A stretch of 64,000 bases of DNA from Bacteroidota bacterium (GTDB lineage Bacteria; Bacteroidota; JABWAT01). Below are positions 1 through 8,937 of this stretch, in pieces (the first letter of the stretch is position 1; the number at the start of each line of letters is the position of its first letter). The notes beneath the pieces were generated by a model. The model saw nothing but the letters and a program-made list of their open reading frames with translations, was not told the DNA's origin and made no database searches. The DNA lies in assembly GCA_013360915.1 (NCBI GenBank), contig JABWAT010000004.1:102924-166923 (forward strand). The letters are read 5' to 3'. The position numbers and the translations under genes are program-made.

Positions 1-2
1 AC

Positions 3-38
3 TTGACAGAAAACGAAAACGTCCTTAACTTAGATTTG
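3..38 (+). promoter_or_regulatory. Candidate Bacteroidota-type promoter for the flavin-transfer operon
   Basis: TTGACA is at 3-8. Two overlapping downstream boxes resemble the Bacteroidota TAnnTTTG element: TAACTTAG (26-33, 17 nt spacing) and TAGATTTG (31-38, exact consensus, 22 nt spacing). An AAGGAAG ribosome-binding site at 49-55 and a TTG start at 61 follow. Seen by eye only; the transcription start is inferred. Confidence 0.5.
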
Positions 39-60
39 TTCTAAATAAAGGAAGTTATTC

Positions 61-1182
61 TTGAAACCAATTGCATTTGCAAGTGTTTTACTCATGGTTG
101 CCGGGGTGGCATTTGCCCAGGGAACCACCTCCATCGGCGGATATGGAGAGTTACATTTCAACAAGAACACCTACTCGCCGGGCAAACCGGAAAAGGACAG
201 GGTGGGACTCTTCGATTTCCATCGGTTTGTGCTGTATGTCGGTCATGATTTTAATGATTGGGTCAGTTTTAAATCGGAACTCGAACTTGAACATACTCAG
301 GTGAAAAGCTCAAATTCCCAATCTGAAGTTGCACTGGAACAGGCCTTCATTGATCTGAAGTTTTCGAAACCCATCGGATTCAGGGCTGGTATTTTCCTCA
401 TTCCGGTGGGATTTATCAATGAATTTCATGAGCCAAACACATTTAATGGTGTGGAACGACCCTCGGTGGATCGTGTTCTGATTCCCACCACCTGGCGTGA
501 GGCGGGCATCGGGATCTATGGTGAAGTGATGGAAGGAATCAGTTACCGGTTGTATTATGTTGCCGGTCTGAATCCGCAGAAAATGAATGAAAAGGGAATC
601 CGGGATACCCGCCAGAGCGGGTATTATTCTCAGGCCGATGACATGGCGCTCACCGGTCGGATAGAATTCCTGCCCCTTCCCGAGCTGAAAACCGGCTTTT
701 CCTTCTATACCAGTTCACTGGAATTGAATTCTGTATATGCAGATACCCTTTCCGGCTCCCGCTTTACCTTGCTGGAAGGGGATGTCCGGTACCAGGTGGG
801 TGATCTGAGTCTGAAAGCCGTTGGGGTGTATTCCATGGTGAGCGAGGCGACCAAACTGGTGACTGAGCTGAAGAAAAACATCGGGGACTCACAGATGGGA
901 TACTACGTGGAAGCAGGATACAACATCCTGCCCGCTTTTCTGCCCGACAGTGAACAATCACTGACTCTGTTTACCCGCTTTGAAGAGTACAACACTCAGT
1001 ATTCCCTGTCGGCCCCGGCTGTGAAAGTGGCCGGAACCGATGTAAATGAATTTACCGCAGGGATCACCTGGCTTCCGCATCCGAATGTCGCCCTGAAAGC
1101 CGACTATCAATGGATCGATGCAAGTGGTTCACCTGACATGACTCAAAAACTGAATCTGGGAATTGGTTATTATTTCTACTGA
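61..1182 (+). CDS. Outer-membrane beta-barrel (porin-like) protein
   Basis: 373 aa starting at TTG, with AAGGAAG about 5 nt upstream. Residues 1-19 form a Sec signal peptide ending in AFAQ. The mature part is rich in alternating aromatic/polar strands and ends in an aromatic residue run (GIGYYFY), the usual C-terminal signature of a BamA-inserted barrel. It resembles phosphate-selective (OprO/P-like) porins in general pattern, but I cannot assign a substrate. It is the first gene of a tight operon with an FMN-binding protein, a membrane protein and ApbE, so it may form the outer-membrane part of an extracytoplasmic redox module. That role is inferred from context only. Confidence 0.75.
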   Translation: MKPIAFASVLLMVAGVAFAQGTTSIGGYGELHFNKNTYSPGKPEKDRVGLFDFHRFVLYVGHDFNDWVSFKSELELEHTQVKSSNSQSEVALEQAFIDLKFSKPIGFRAGIFLIPVGFINEFHEPNTFNGVERPSVDRVLIPTTWREAGIGIYGEVMEGISYRLYYVAGLNPQKMNEKGIRDTRQSGYYSQADDMALTGRIEFLPLPELKTGFSFYTSSLELNSVYADTLSGSRFTLLEGDVRYQVGDLSLKAVGVYSMVSEATKLVTELKKNIGDSQMGYYVEAGYNILPAFLPDSEQSLTLFTRFEEYNTQYSLSAPAVKVAGTDVNEFTAGITWLPHPNVALKADYQWIDASGSPDMTQKLNLGIGYYFY

Positions 1183-1732
1183 TTGGATTGCACGACGACG
1201 ACAACGACCGCGATACAAGGATCGGCATCCGGCTGTAAAGGCCGGGTGCCGGTTTGCGTTTATCCTTTGCTTGCTTTTATCCCCCCAATGGCTGCAGGCT
1301 GGTGCCCGGTTAACCCTGACCTATCAGGATCTGGCCCGGCAATCGGCTGAACGCATCGTGGGAGAGGTGAGCGGTTGGGAACTTGACTCATCGGGACAGG
1401 TAACGTTTATCCGGTTTAAATCGGGTGGGGAACCATACACAGCCTTTATCGATGAGGTGAAGGGGAAAACCCAGCTGATTACTTATCTGCTCCTGCTCAA
1501 TGGTAGGGGTGAGGTGGTCGATGTGGATGTGCTGGTTTACCGTGAATCGTACGGCGGCGAAATTGACTACCCGGTTTTCAGGAAACAATTTGCAGGAAAA
1601 TCCGGAACGGAACCTCCGGTCTGGAACCGGAACATCCGGAATATCAGCGGAGCAACAATATCCTGCCGGAGTATCACTGCCGGCGTGGCCCGCCTTCTGA
1701 AATTTAATCAATTGCTTCTGACGACGAAATGA
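1163..1732 (+). CDS. FMN-binding domain protein, probable target of ApbE flavinylation
   Basis: 189 aa. A hydrophobic segment at about residues 31-46 (FAFILCLLLSPQWLQAGA) looks like a signal peptide or anchor. The C-terminal half carries the FMN_bind pattern, ending in ISGATISCRSITAGV; the SGATIS threonine matches the conserved S/T-GAT site where ApbE attaches FMN in NqrC/RnfG-type domains. The start is uncertain. TTG at 1163 overlaps the preceding gene by 20 nt and has no well-spaced ribosome-binding site, but I see no better in-frame ATG, GTG or TTG before the signal peptide. The next gene overlaps its stop (ATGA), so the two are probably translationally coupled. Likely role: periplasmic flavoprotein carrying electrons. 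Confidence 0.75.
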   Translation: MVIISTDWIARRRQRPRYKDRHPAVKAGCRFAFILCLLLSPQWLQAGARLTLTYQDLARQSAERIVGEVSGWELDSSGQVTFIRFKSGGEPYTAFIDEVKGKTQLITYLLLLNGRGEVVDVDVLVYRESYGGEIDYPVFRKQFAGKSGTEPPVWNRNIRNISGATISCRSITAGVARLLKFNQLLLTTK

Positions 1733-2229
1733 TGCTTATCCGCCAATGGCCGGCTGCCATACGCCGGTTTATTTTTATTTACATGCTGATCACCACCACC
1801 GGTCTGATGATTGGTCTGGCCTTCGTCCGGAATGAAACCAACCTGTCATCAGCCGGGATCAGAGAGCATTACAACGGGACCGATCCGCAGGATGATCTTA
1901 ATGATGATATCAAATTTGAAAAATCGGCAAAGGATCTGTTGCTGACCACTCATAATCACATTCTTGGTCTCAGTTCGGTCTTTTTCATCACAGCCGCCCT
2001 GTTCTGGTTTACCGGTTGGTTCAGTGAAACCTGGCGTCTGGTGATTATGGCCGAACCCCTGGTGGCTCTGGTCACCACCTTCGGCGGCATCTGGGTGCTT
2101 CGGTTCATTTCGGGAATGGAGTGGATCACCTGGTTTATCATGCTCAGCGGACTTTCCATGTTTATCACCTTTGGTCTGATGTCGGTGGCTATCCTGACTG
2201 AAACGATCCGGAAAGGGAAGTCCGCGTGA
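1729..2229 (+). CDS. Four-helix inner-membrane protein of the flavin-transfer operon
   Basis: 166 aa. There are four hydrophobic segments, at about 12-31, 78-98, 104-124 and 132-154. A periplasmic-type loop after helix 1 contains REHYNG, and a THNH motif sits at the entry of helix 2. Histidines at a membrane boundary could bind haem or contact quinone, but this is inference. The start ATG overlaps the upstream stop, and its own stop is overlapped by the next gene (GTGA). Sitting between the FMN-binding protein and ApbE, it is a plausible quinol- or redox-linked membrane partner. I cannot name its family with confidence. Confidence 0.65.
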   Translation: MMLIRQWPAAIRRFIFIYMLITTTGLMIGLAFVRNETNLSSAGIREHYNGTDPQDDLNDDIKFEKSAKDLLLTTHNHILGLSSVFFITAALFWFTGWFSETWRLVIMAEPLVALVTTFGGIWVLRFISGMEWITWFIMLSGLSMFITFGLMSVAILTETIRKGKSA

Positions 2230-3209
2230 ACCGTCGCGATTTCCTGCGGTTGGTGGGTGTGGCCGGATTGTTGTTCCCGGTCGCGCGGGTGGCTTCAGGA
2301 TGGGTTCCCGATGTACGGATTCATGGTGAGCGGCGGACGCTGGTGACCCGGCAGGTGTTTGTGATGGGGTCGGTGTTCCACTTTCACCTGCTCACTCCCG
2401 ATGAAAAATCAGCCTGGCAGGATCTGAACCGGGTGGTAGCCCGGCTTCGATTTCTTGAATCGGTCTGGTCGGTGTATCTGCCAGAATCTGATCTTTCCAG
2501 ATTAAATGCCTCTGCTGGCACTGATCCGGTTACCGTTGATTCATCCACCCGTCGGCTTCTTGAAACAGCAAAAGAACTGCATGCCCTGTCGGGCGGACTT
2601 TTTGATCTGACCGTTGAACCGGTGATGCGGCTTTTCGGATTTCGCAAGGATCCCGATCAGCTGATTGATCGGCCAACAGATAAAGAATTGGCCGCTCTGG
2701 AATCGGCCATCGGAATCGGTAATGTGGAAACAAAGGGATCTCTTGCTGCATTGAGGAACGGTATGTCGGCTGTGGATCCCGGCGGAATCGGATGTGGCCT
2801 GGCTTTGGATGAATCGGTATCCATGCTTCGGTCGGCAGGTCATGACCGGGCCTTCCTGAATTTCAGTGGCGATGTGTTTGCATTGGGTTCTGATCCGGAT
2901 GAAAACGGGTGGGAAGTGGAAATTCTGAATCCGACCATCCCCGATAAGAATGAAATCCTCCGGATCCGTGATACAGCGCTTTCCACCTCGGGGGCGTATG
3001 AAAACCGACGGGGAAATGGTCTGGTCAGCTGGGGACATATCATCCATCCGCAACACCGCCGGCCCGAAGAACCGGTTCAATCGGTTACGGTCGTGGCAAA
3101 GTCGGCCACCATGGCCGATGGTCTTTCCACGGCTGCCTTCCTGAAACCCGACCTGCTTCCTGTCTGGAAGTCCTCGGGCTATCTTACCGACTTTTCCATC
3201 CTGCTCTGA
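2226..3209 (+). CDS. apbE: ApbE-family FAD:protein FMN transferase
   Basis: 327 aa. The GTG start lies in a 4-base overlap (GTGA) with the upstream stop. The N-terminus MNRRDFLRLVGVAG looks like a Tat signal (twin Arg, Phe, Leu) followed by a hydrophobic stretch. ApbE hallmarks are present in order: FGFRKD, DPGGIGCGLALDESV (family form DxGGIAKG), LSTSGAYEN, WGHIIHP and the C-terminal ATMADGLSTAAF, whose Asp and Thr correspond to the Mg2+-binding residues. Known family role: transfer of FMN from FAD to a Thr/Ser of FMN-binding domains outside the cytoplasm. The adjacent FMN-binding protein is the obvious substrate. Two motifs differ from the usual form: no Lys in GIGCG, and HIIH in place of HIID. 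Confidence 0.85.
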   Translation: MNRRDFLRLVGVAGLLFPVARVASGWVPDVRIHGERRTLVTRQVFVMGSVFHFHLLTPDEKSAWQDLNRVVARLRFLESVWSVYLPESDLSRLNASAGTDPVTVDSSTRRLLETAKELHALSGGLFDLTVEPVMRLFGFRKDPDQLIDRPTDKELAALESAIGIGNVETKGSLAALRNGMSAVDPGGIGCGLALDESVSMLRSAGHDRAFLNFSGDVFALGSDPDENGWEVEILNPTIPDKNEILRIRDTALSTSGAYENRRGNGLVSWGHIIHPQHRRPEEPVQSVTVVAKSATMADGLSTAAFLKPDLLPVWKSSGYLTDFSILL

Positions 3210-3219
3210 CGGATTCCGG

Positions 3220-4350
3220 TCAGATCCTGACCATCAGGCTTTTACTCATACCCGGGTACCAGGAACTGAACGAGCCATCGAGAATGCGGCGGCGTGATTC
3301 CTTCACCAGCCACAGATAAAAATGAACGTTATGAACGCTCGCCATCATGGGACCGAGCATTTCCTGCACCGAAAACAGGTGACGGATGTACGCACGTGAG
3401 TAAGTGCGGCAGGCATAACAGGTGCAGGATTCATCCATGGGACGTTCATCGTCGGTAAACTTCACATTCCGCATGTTCATCGTTCCCTGACTGGTGAACA
3501 CATTGGCGTTGCGTCCATTCCGGGTCGGCATCACACAATCGAACATATCGACCCCGCGGGCAATACATTCCAGTATATTGGCCGGGGTTCCCACACCCAT
3601 CAGGTAACGTGGCTTTTCGGCCGGTAATTTTGGCGTCACCCATTCAGTCAGCTCATACATGATGTCGGCCGGCTCGCCCACAGACAGACCCCCGATGGCA
3701 TAGCCTTCAAAATCCATATCAACCAGCGTGCCCGCCGAGGATTCCCGCAAATCCTTGTAAATCCCGCCCTGCACAATGGGAAAAAGAGCCTGATGAAAAC
3801 CATAAAGGGGCTCAGAGTCCCGGGCGGCAATCTGACAGCGTTTTGCCCACTTCATCGTGATGTCATTCGAGGTTTTTGCGTACCGGTGATCGCAGGGGTA
3901 GGGCGGACATTCATCGAGCACCATCATGATATCCGACCCGATGGCCCGTTGGGTTTCTATCACGTTTTCGGGAGTGAACCAGTGATAAGATCCATCAATG
4001 TGCGACTGAAACCTCACACCATCCGCCGTCAGTTTTCGCAATTCCGAGAGGGAAAAAACCTGATATCCACCCGAATCGGTCAGAATGGGTTTTGACCAGG
4101 CGTTAAACCGGTGCAGTCCGCCGGTTTTTTTTAAGATGTCGGTACCGGGTCTCAGATACAGGTGGTACGTGTTTCCGAGAATGATATCGGCTCCGGCCGC
4201 TTCCAGGTCGCGGAGCGGAACTCCCCGGACGGTGGCACGGGTGCCGACGGGCATGAAGATGGGGGTTTGAATGGTGCCGCGGGCGGTGGTGATTTCACCC
4301 GCCCGGGCCATGGAGCCCGGGTCGGTTTTTAAAAGGGAAAAGGAGAACAA
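3220..4350 (-). CDS. tgt: Queuine tRNA-ribosyltransferase (tRNA-guanine transglycosylase)
   Basis: 376 aa, the normal family length. It exchanges guanine-34 of GUN-anticodon tRNAs for the preQ1 base. Visible signatures are TPIFMPVGTRATVRG near the N-terminus, DSGGYQVFSL (first catalytic Asp region), DECPPY, QGGIYKDLRESSA, GGLSVGEP, YLMGVG, FDCVMPTRNGRNA (nucleophilic Asp region) and a C-terminal zinc site CTCYAC...H. The start is TTG at 4350, chosen because it gives the family-typical N-terminus; no strong ribosome-binding site precedes it. It lies 24 nt after the M28 peptidase gene on the same strand and is probably co-transcribed with the two peptidases, though functionally unrelated. Confidence 0.95.
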   Translation of the reverse strand: MFSFSLLKTDPGSMARAGEITTARGTIQTPIFMPVGTRATVRGVPLRDLEAAGADIILGNTYHLYLRPGTDILKKTGGLHRFNAWSKPILTDSGGYQVFSLSELRKLTADGVRFQSHIDGSYHWFTPENVIETQRAIGSDIMMVLDECPPYPCDHRYAKTSNDITMKWAKRCQIAARDSEPLYGFHQALFPIVQGGIYKDLRESSAGTLVDMDFEGYAIGGLSVGEPADIMYELTEWVTPKLPAEKPRYLMGVGTPANILECIARGVDMFDCVMPTRNGRNANVFTSQGTMNMRNVKFTDDERPMDESCTCYACRTYSRAYIRHLFSVQEMLGPMMASVHNVHFYLWLVKESRRRILDGSFSSWYPGMSKSLMVRI

Positions 4351-4374
4351 ATGGAAGCTTTCAGGAAAGATGAC

Positions 4375-5745
4375 TTACTGTACCCCGTACTGATCGAGCA
4401 GGATCACGAATATGGCCATGGCAACCGCGCCCAGTTCCAGTTCGCGCTCGTTCACATTGTCGATGGTATCCATAGCCGAGTGATGATAGTCGAAGTAACG
4501 GTGTGAATCTGGCAAAAAACCGAATAATTGGGTGCCGGTATCACCAAGCGGTCCGATATCAACCCCGCCATAGCCCTTCACCAGTTTATCGGCTCCGATG
4601 TGCTCGAAGTATTTTGCCCAGGACTGATACTTTTGCACTTTGGCTTCATCCGCCTGGATGGAAAATCCGCGGGGGGTAAAACCGCCCCGATCCGATTCAA
4701 TGGCTGCGATGTGTTTCTCGTTATTCCAGGTTGCCATGCGGGCGTATTCAATGCCGCCGATTCCACCCATTTCTTCTGCCATAAAAAGGACACCCCGAAT
4801 CGAATGTTTGGGTTTGTACTCAATCTGACGCAGCAATCTCAGTACTTCAATGACCTGAACCGATCCGGCACCATTGTCATGGGCCCCTACCGATAAATCC
4901 CAGCTATCCAGATGGGCACCAACCAGAATGATTTCAGTGGGAAAGTCGGTACCGGTCAGTTCGGCAATCACGTTGTTTGAAATAACGGGATCATCCTTTT
5001 TACTCCTCAGATCAATCATGAGACGAACGGGTTTTTCTCCGCCGAACTTCGAAGCCAGACGGTCGGCATCAACAGGAGAAACGGCTACACAGGGAATGGG
5101 GGCAATGCTATCGGGAAACTGGGTCATGCCGGTCCGCGGATTGTCATCCGACACAGCAGTCATGGACCGCACAATGGCACCAACCGCACCGTAATACGAA
5201 GCCAGCGCCGGACCTCTGCCTCGTTGCTGGGCAGCCTGTCCGTAGGCCTGAAACGTATTGATCAGACCTTTGTCGAATTCGCCGTTGAAGAAGACGATTT
5301 TGCTTTCCACCCCACGTCCGATCGAATCGAGTTCGGCCAATGACCGGACCATTACAACCGTGTCTTCAACACCCCCGCCGGGTGTGCGTTCACTGTAACC
5401 GAGAGCGGTTACACTCAGTGTGTCGGTCTTCCAGTGCACCTTCGCAACGGCCACTTCTTTTCGTCCACGTGACCAGCGGGGAACCTCGACTGGTTGTTTC
5501 CAGACATAGTCAAACTCGTAAGACCGCATTTTTCTAACGGCCCATTCCACGGCACTGTCTGCACGGGCGGTTCCGGTCATTCTCGGTCCGATCTTTAACA
5601 GGTCCTTCAGGTCACTGTAGGCCCTTCCTGATTCCAGGCCCACTCTTGCCAGTTTGTGAGCCAGTGTCATCAGGCTGTCAGCCGTTTGACTAAAGGCAGG
5701 TAAGGCAAGTCCGGTGAGTAAAAGTCCGGCAACAATCCGTTTCAT
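4375..5745 (-). CDS. Secreted M28-family zinc peptidase (carboxypeptidase Q-like)
   Basis: 456 aa. The signal peptide is MKRIVAGLLLTGLALPAFSQ. The central part fits a PA-type insert, and the C-terminal half is the M28 catalytic domain. Metal and catalytic residues are visible in VGAHLDSWDLSVGAHDNGAG (His, bridging Asp), MAEEMGGIGG (Glu-Glu), AIESDRGG (Asp) and a late His in YHHSAMDT. The His-Leu-Asp-Ser-Trp-Asp pattern is that of plasma glutamate carboxypeptidase/carboxypeptidase Q-like enzymes that hydrolyse dipeptides. Its ATG overlaps the stop of the upstream S46 peptidase gene (ATGA, 5742-5745). Together they suggest sequential periplasmic peptide breakdown: dipeptide release, then dipeptide cleavage. 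Confidence 0.88.
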   Translation of the reverse strand: MKRIVAGLLLTGLALPAFSQTADSLMTLAHKLARVGLESGRAYSDLKDLLKIGPRMTGTARADSAVEWAVRKMRSYEFDYVWKQPVEVPRWSRGRKEVAVAKVHWKTDTLSVTALGYSERTPGGGVEDTVVMVRSLAELDSIGRGVESKIVFFNGEFDKGLINTFQAYGQAAQQRGRGPALASYYGAVGAIVRSMTAVSDDNPRTGMTQFPDSIAPIPCVAVSPVDADRLASKFGGEKPVRLMIDLRSKKDDPVISNNVIAELTGTDFPTEIILVGAHLDSWDLSVGAHDNGAGSVQVIEVLRLLRQIEYKPKHSIRGVLFMAEEMGGIGGIEYARMATWNNEKHIAAIESDRGGFTPRGFSIQADEAKVQKYQSWAKYFEHIGADKLVKGYGGVDIGPLGDTGTQLFGFLPDSHRYFDYHHSAMDTIDNVNERELELGAVAMAIFVILLDQYGVQ

Positions 5746-7856
5746 TTCAACCCCATTTCATTCAGTAAATAGTCTGCTTTTCCAATGGTCTTTAATACCC
5801 AGATCATGTAGCGAACATCCACACCAATGGACCGGCTGTAGGATTCACTCCAGGCATAATCATTGATGGTGGCTTCCCATGCTCTGTCAAAGTTAATGGC
5901 AACCAATTCTCCCCTTGAATTCATTACCGCACTACCCGAATTACCGCCCGTGGTATCGGTGTTGTACAGGATGGCGACCGGTGTCTGATGAATCGCCGCG
6001 GCGGTTCCGGTGGCATCTGGCTGGTAATAACCGAGAACCGATTCGGGTAGATTGAAATCAGGCAGCGTGTTTGCCTTTTCCAGAAGTCCCGAAATGGTGG
6101 TGACCGGGTTATACCAGGCACCATCGTAAGGTTCATATCCGCGTACTTGACCGTAGGTCAGCCGAAGGGTTCCATTGGCATCCGGAATAAAATTCTGTCC
6201 TTTCCAGTTTTGCTTGAGTGTCACCCAGCGGGCCTGGAGAGGAACCAAAGTCTGATCGGTCTTTTCACGGGTTTTCAGAATGTGCTGAATGGCCGGATCA
6301 AGCCAGGACGCATCGCGTACGATCGGGTGGCTGGTGAATGGTGTCAGAGGCCGTGTTCCCCGGATGGCGGCTATAACACTGTCCGGATGAAATGGTTCGC
6401 CGCCGGAAAACCACACTGCGGTCAGCGAATCAACGTTGGCTTCACGAAGCAGGGATGGGCGCCAGGAGGATGGAAGAACAGCCCCATCGGTCAGCAGCCG
6501 GCGGATGTACCGTTCTTCAAGCGGAAAGTGGAGCGTGGCCCGTTGTCTGGTCAGCTGAGCAGCCAGAGAGGCCCGGTTCGATTGCCGGTATAGGGCCGGC
6601 CGCAGTGAATCAGGCAATGTTTCTGCTGCATTCAGTCCCTGAATCAATCGTGCCGCGTTCAGATAAAAACTGGTCCGGTAAACCTGCTGGGCCCAGAAGG
6701 GGGCAATTCCCATGGATTCCAGCTGCCGGTAGAGTGCCGACATGGAATCGGCCAGCTGCCCGAACTGACCTTTCCTTGTTGGATCCGCATTGATAAAAGC
6801 CAGTAAGGCCTGTTCCTCGGCCCGTTTCTGATCGGTAAGGGCCAGCCGCCGGAGCCCCTTCAGCTGTCCATCCGACTTTTTCTGAACATTGGCCAGACTC
6901 TTTGCACGCGCACTCTGCTGAAGTTCCAGTGCAGGATTGGCGGCCCAAAGGGATTCCATCTGGTCAATCTGCCAGCGATAGAAATTGGCAATGTAGGGCA
7001 GTTCAATCCGTTCCTGTATGGAAACAAAGTCGGCGGGCTGATGCCGGAATGTGCGTCCCGGATATCCCATGATAAAAACGAAATCACCTTCTTTGGCCCC
7101 TTCCGGATTCACTTTCAGATGCCGGCGGGGTTTAAACGGAACCATGGGGGAGGTAGGATCGGCCGGATCGGAAGGAACCCAGGCCCTGATGAAGGAAAAA
7201 TCACCTGTGTGCCGCGGCCAAACCCAGTTATCCGTTTCTCCGCCGAATTCCCCAATCGAACGGGGAGGAACATAAACCAACCGTACATCACGGATGACCT
7301 CGTAAAGAAACAGGACATAGACTTTACCCGGCAGCATATCCGATACCTGGGCGCTGAAAGACGGATTGGATTCCACCGCTGCCTTCTCCAACCGGGAAAT
7401 GATTTCATTCCGTCTGGTATTCCGCTCTTCAGGATCGGTGATTCCCTGTAAACCCTTCAGAATCTCATCCGAGACATCCCGGTACCCGCGTGTGATCCGG
7501 ACGGTGATTCCCCGGGCTGGTATCTCCTCTTCACGGCTTCCGGCGCGGAACCCGTTTGTTACCAGATCATTGTCAACAGTACTTGCAGACTGAACAGCAT
7601 TAAACACACAGTGGTGATTGGTGACAATGAGACCATCGGCCGAGACAAAGGCCCCCGAACAGCCACCCACATTCACCAGGGCATCCACCAGACTGGATCC
7701 ATCCGGATTGTACAGCTCCTTCAGATCCAGTTTCAATCCAGCCTTTTTAAGGTCCTTCCCGATCCGTTTCAGTTCACTTAACGGATACATGCCTTCCTCG
7801 GCAAAAGCAGGTCCGAGGATCAGCAGGGTCATGAGAATGGTGAAAAGCGGTTTCAA
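5742..7856 (-). CDS. S46-family dipeptidyl-peptidase, DPP11-like (Asp/Glu specificity predicted)
   Basis: 704 aa from a TTG at 7856 with GGAGG 8 nt upstream. This start gives a clean signal peptide (MKPLFTILMTLLILGPAFA); a longer reading to 7913 would push coding sequence before that ribosome-binding site. Triad motifs are TNHHCVFNAVQ (His about residue 82), GEFGGETDNWVWPRHTGDF (Asp) and TGGNSGSAV (Ser). Eighteen residues after the catalytic Ser is Arg, in INFDRAWE. In Porphyromonas DPP11 the equivalent Arg673 selects acidic P1 residues, while DPP7 has Gly there. Family role: periplasmic release of N-terminal dipeptides. First gene of the S46-M28-tgt unit. Confidence 0.92.
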   Translation of the reverse strand: MKPLFTILMTLLILGPAFAEEGMYPLSELKRIGKDLKKAGLKLDLKELYNPDGSSLVDALVNVGGCSGAFVSADGLIVTNHHCVFNAVQSASTVDNDLVTNGFRAGSREEEIPARGITVRITRGYRDVSDEILKGLQGITDPEERNTRRNEIISRLEKAAVESNPSFSAQVSDMLPGKVYVLFLYEVIRDVRLVYVPPRSIGEFGGETDNWVWPRHTGDFSFIRAWVPSDPADPTSPMVPFKPRRHLKVNPEGAKEGDFVFIMGYPGRTFRHQPADFVSIQERIELPYIANFYRWQIDQMESLWAANPALELQQSARAKSLANVQKKSDGQLKGLRRLALTDQKRAEEQALLAFINADPTRKGQFGQLADSMSALYRQLESMGIAPFWAQQVYRTSFYLNAARLIQGLNAAETLPDSLRPALYRQSNRASLAAQLTRQRATLHFPLEERYIRRLLTDGAVLPSSWRPSLLREANVDSLTAVWFSGGEPFHPDSVIAAIRGTRPLTPFTSHPIVRDASWLDPAIQHILKTREKTDQTLVPLQARWVTLKQNWKGQNFIPDANGTLRLTYGQVRGYEPYDGAWYNPVTTISGLLEKANTLPDFNLPESVLGYYQPDATGTAAAIHQTPVAILYNTDTTGGNSGSAVMNSRGELVAINFDRAWEATINDYAWSESYSRSIGVDVRYMIWVLKTIGKADYLLNEMGLK

Positions 7857-8025
7857 ATTCAGTTTCCTCCGAAACAGCAAAGATATCCTTTTTTCGCTGT
7901 GTCTGAAAGACACAACCGATTCATGCCGTGTCCTGATTGGATTTTGTCTGAATCCGGAGGAAATTAGCCTCCTTTTTGAAACAGAGAGTCAGAGCACTAT
8001 TCTGTTCACCTGTCAGGAGGATCCT

Positions 8026-8937
8026 TTGGAACACGGTCGGTATGGGCAGCCTTCAGGTTATCTGTATGCAGCCCTGGCCTTTTTGGTTTGGGGTTTGTTT
8101 CCGGTTTACTGGAAATTTCTTCTGCATGTACCGGCCACAGAAATTCTGGCCCACCGGATCGTCTGGTCATCGGCCTTTGTGGCGATCCTGCTGCTGATTT
8201 TCAGAAAAAAAGCATGGTTTGCCCCTCTTTCCTCGCTCAGGACTACCCTGGCATTAACCGGCGGAAGTTTGTTTCTGGGCTTTAACTGGTGGCTATACAT
8301 CTGGGCGGTAAACTCGGGACAGATTGTGGAAACCAGCATGGGTTACTACATCAATCCGCTGGTCAGTATTCTCTTTGGAGTGGTCATTGTCCGGGAAAAG
8401 CTTTCCGGCCTTCAGTGGCTTGCGGTGGGTTTTGCAACAGCAGGCGTCCTGGTGATGACTCTGGTTTACGGACAGTTTCCATGGATTGCCCTCTCACTGG
8501 CAGTATCCTTTGCGCTGTATGGTCTGCTTAAGAAACTCGTGCATGTCGAGGCGCTTAACGGACTCCTGCTCGAAACGCTGACCCTCTTTCCGGTGGCTGC
8601 CGGCTGGCTGTTCTGGCTGGATGGAACCGGGCAGGGACACTTCCTGCGGACGGACCTGCTCACCGATGGTCTTCTGGCAGTGGCTGGCGTGGTCACGGCC
8701 CTTCCGCTGATCTGGTTTGCCGAGGCCATCCGGCGGATTCCCCTTTCCATGGTCGGATTCATGCAATACATCGGACCAACCATCGCTCTGATGCTGGGAG
8801 TGTTCGTCTATGGGGAGGATTTTGGTCCGGCCCGCCTTGCCAGTTTCTCCCTGATCTGGATCGGACTCGCTTGTTTCATCCTGTCTGTCACCGGTGTTCT
8901 GTCAAAAATTCCGGTTTTAAAGCGCTGGATCGGCTGA
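8026..8937 (+). CDS. RarD/EamA-family transporter
   Basis: 303 aa from a TTG at 8026 with AGGAGG (8015-8020) 5 nt upstream. A much longer open frame extends back into the antisense of the peptidase gene and is not credible. There are about ten hydrophobic helices (two EamA repeats). Motifs typical of the RarD subfamily include WGLFPVYWKFL near the start, AHRIVWS, NWWLYIWAVNSGQ, ETSMGYYINPLVSILFGV and SMVGFMQYIGPT. The family are inner-membrane drug/metabolite exporters; E. coli RarD is annotated for chloramphenicol sensitivity, and the substrate here is unknown. It is transcribed divergently from the S46 gene, 169 nt away. Confidence 0.88.
   Translation: MEHGRYGQPSGYLYAALAFLVWGLFPVYWKFLLHVPATEILAHRIVWSSAFVAILLLIFRKKAWFAPLSSLRTTLALTGGSLFLGFNWWLYIWAVNSGQIVETSMGYYINPLVSILFGVVIVREKLSGLQWLAVGFATAGVLVMTLVYGQFPWIALSLAVSFALYGLLKKLVHVEALNGLLLETLTLFPVAAGWLFWLDGTGQGHFLRTDLLTDGLLAVAGVVTALPLIWFAEAIRRIPLSMVGFMQYIGPTIALMLGVFVYGEDFGPARLASFSLIWIGLACFILSVTGVLSKIPVLKRWIG

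Noticed and set aside
7857..7913. Longer N-terminus for the S46 peptidase
   Set aside because: The GGAGG ribosome-binding site lies inside it, and the signal peptide starts at the TTG at 7856.
7618..8025. Upstream extension of the RarD-like reading frame
   Set aside because: It runs antisense through the S46 peptidase gene, is low in recognisable protein sequence, and a strong AGGAGG plus TTG start marks 8026.
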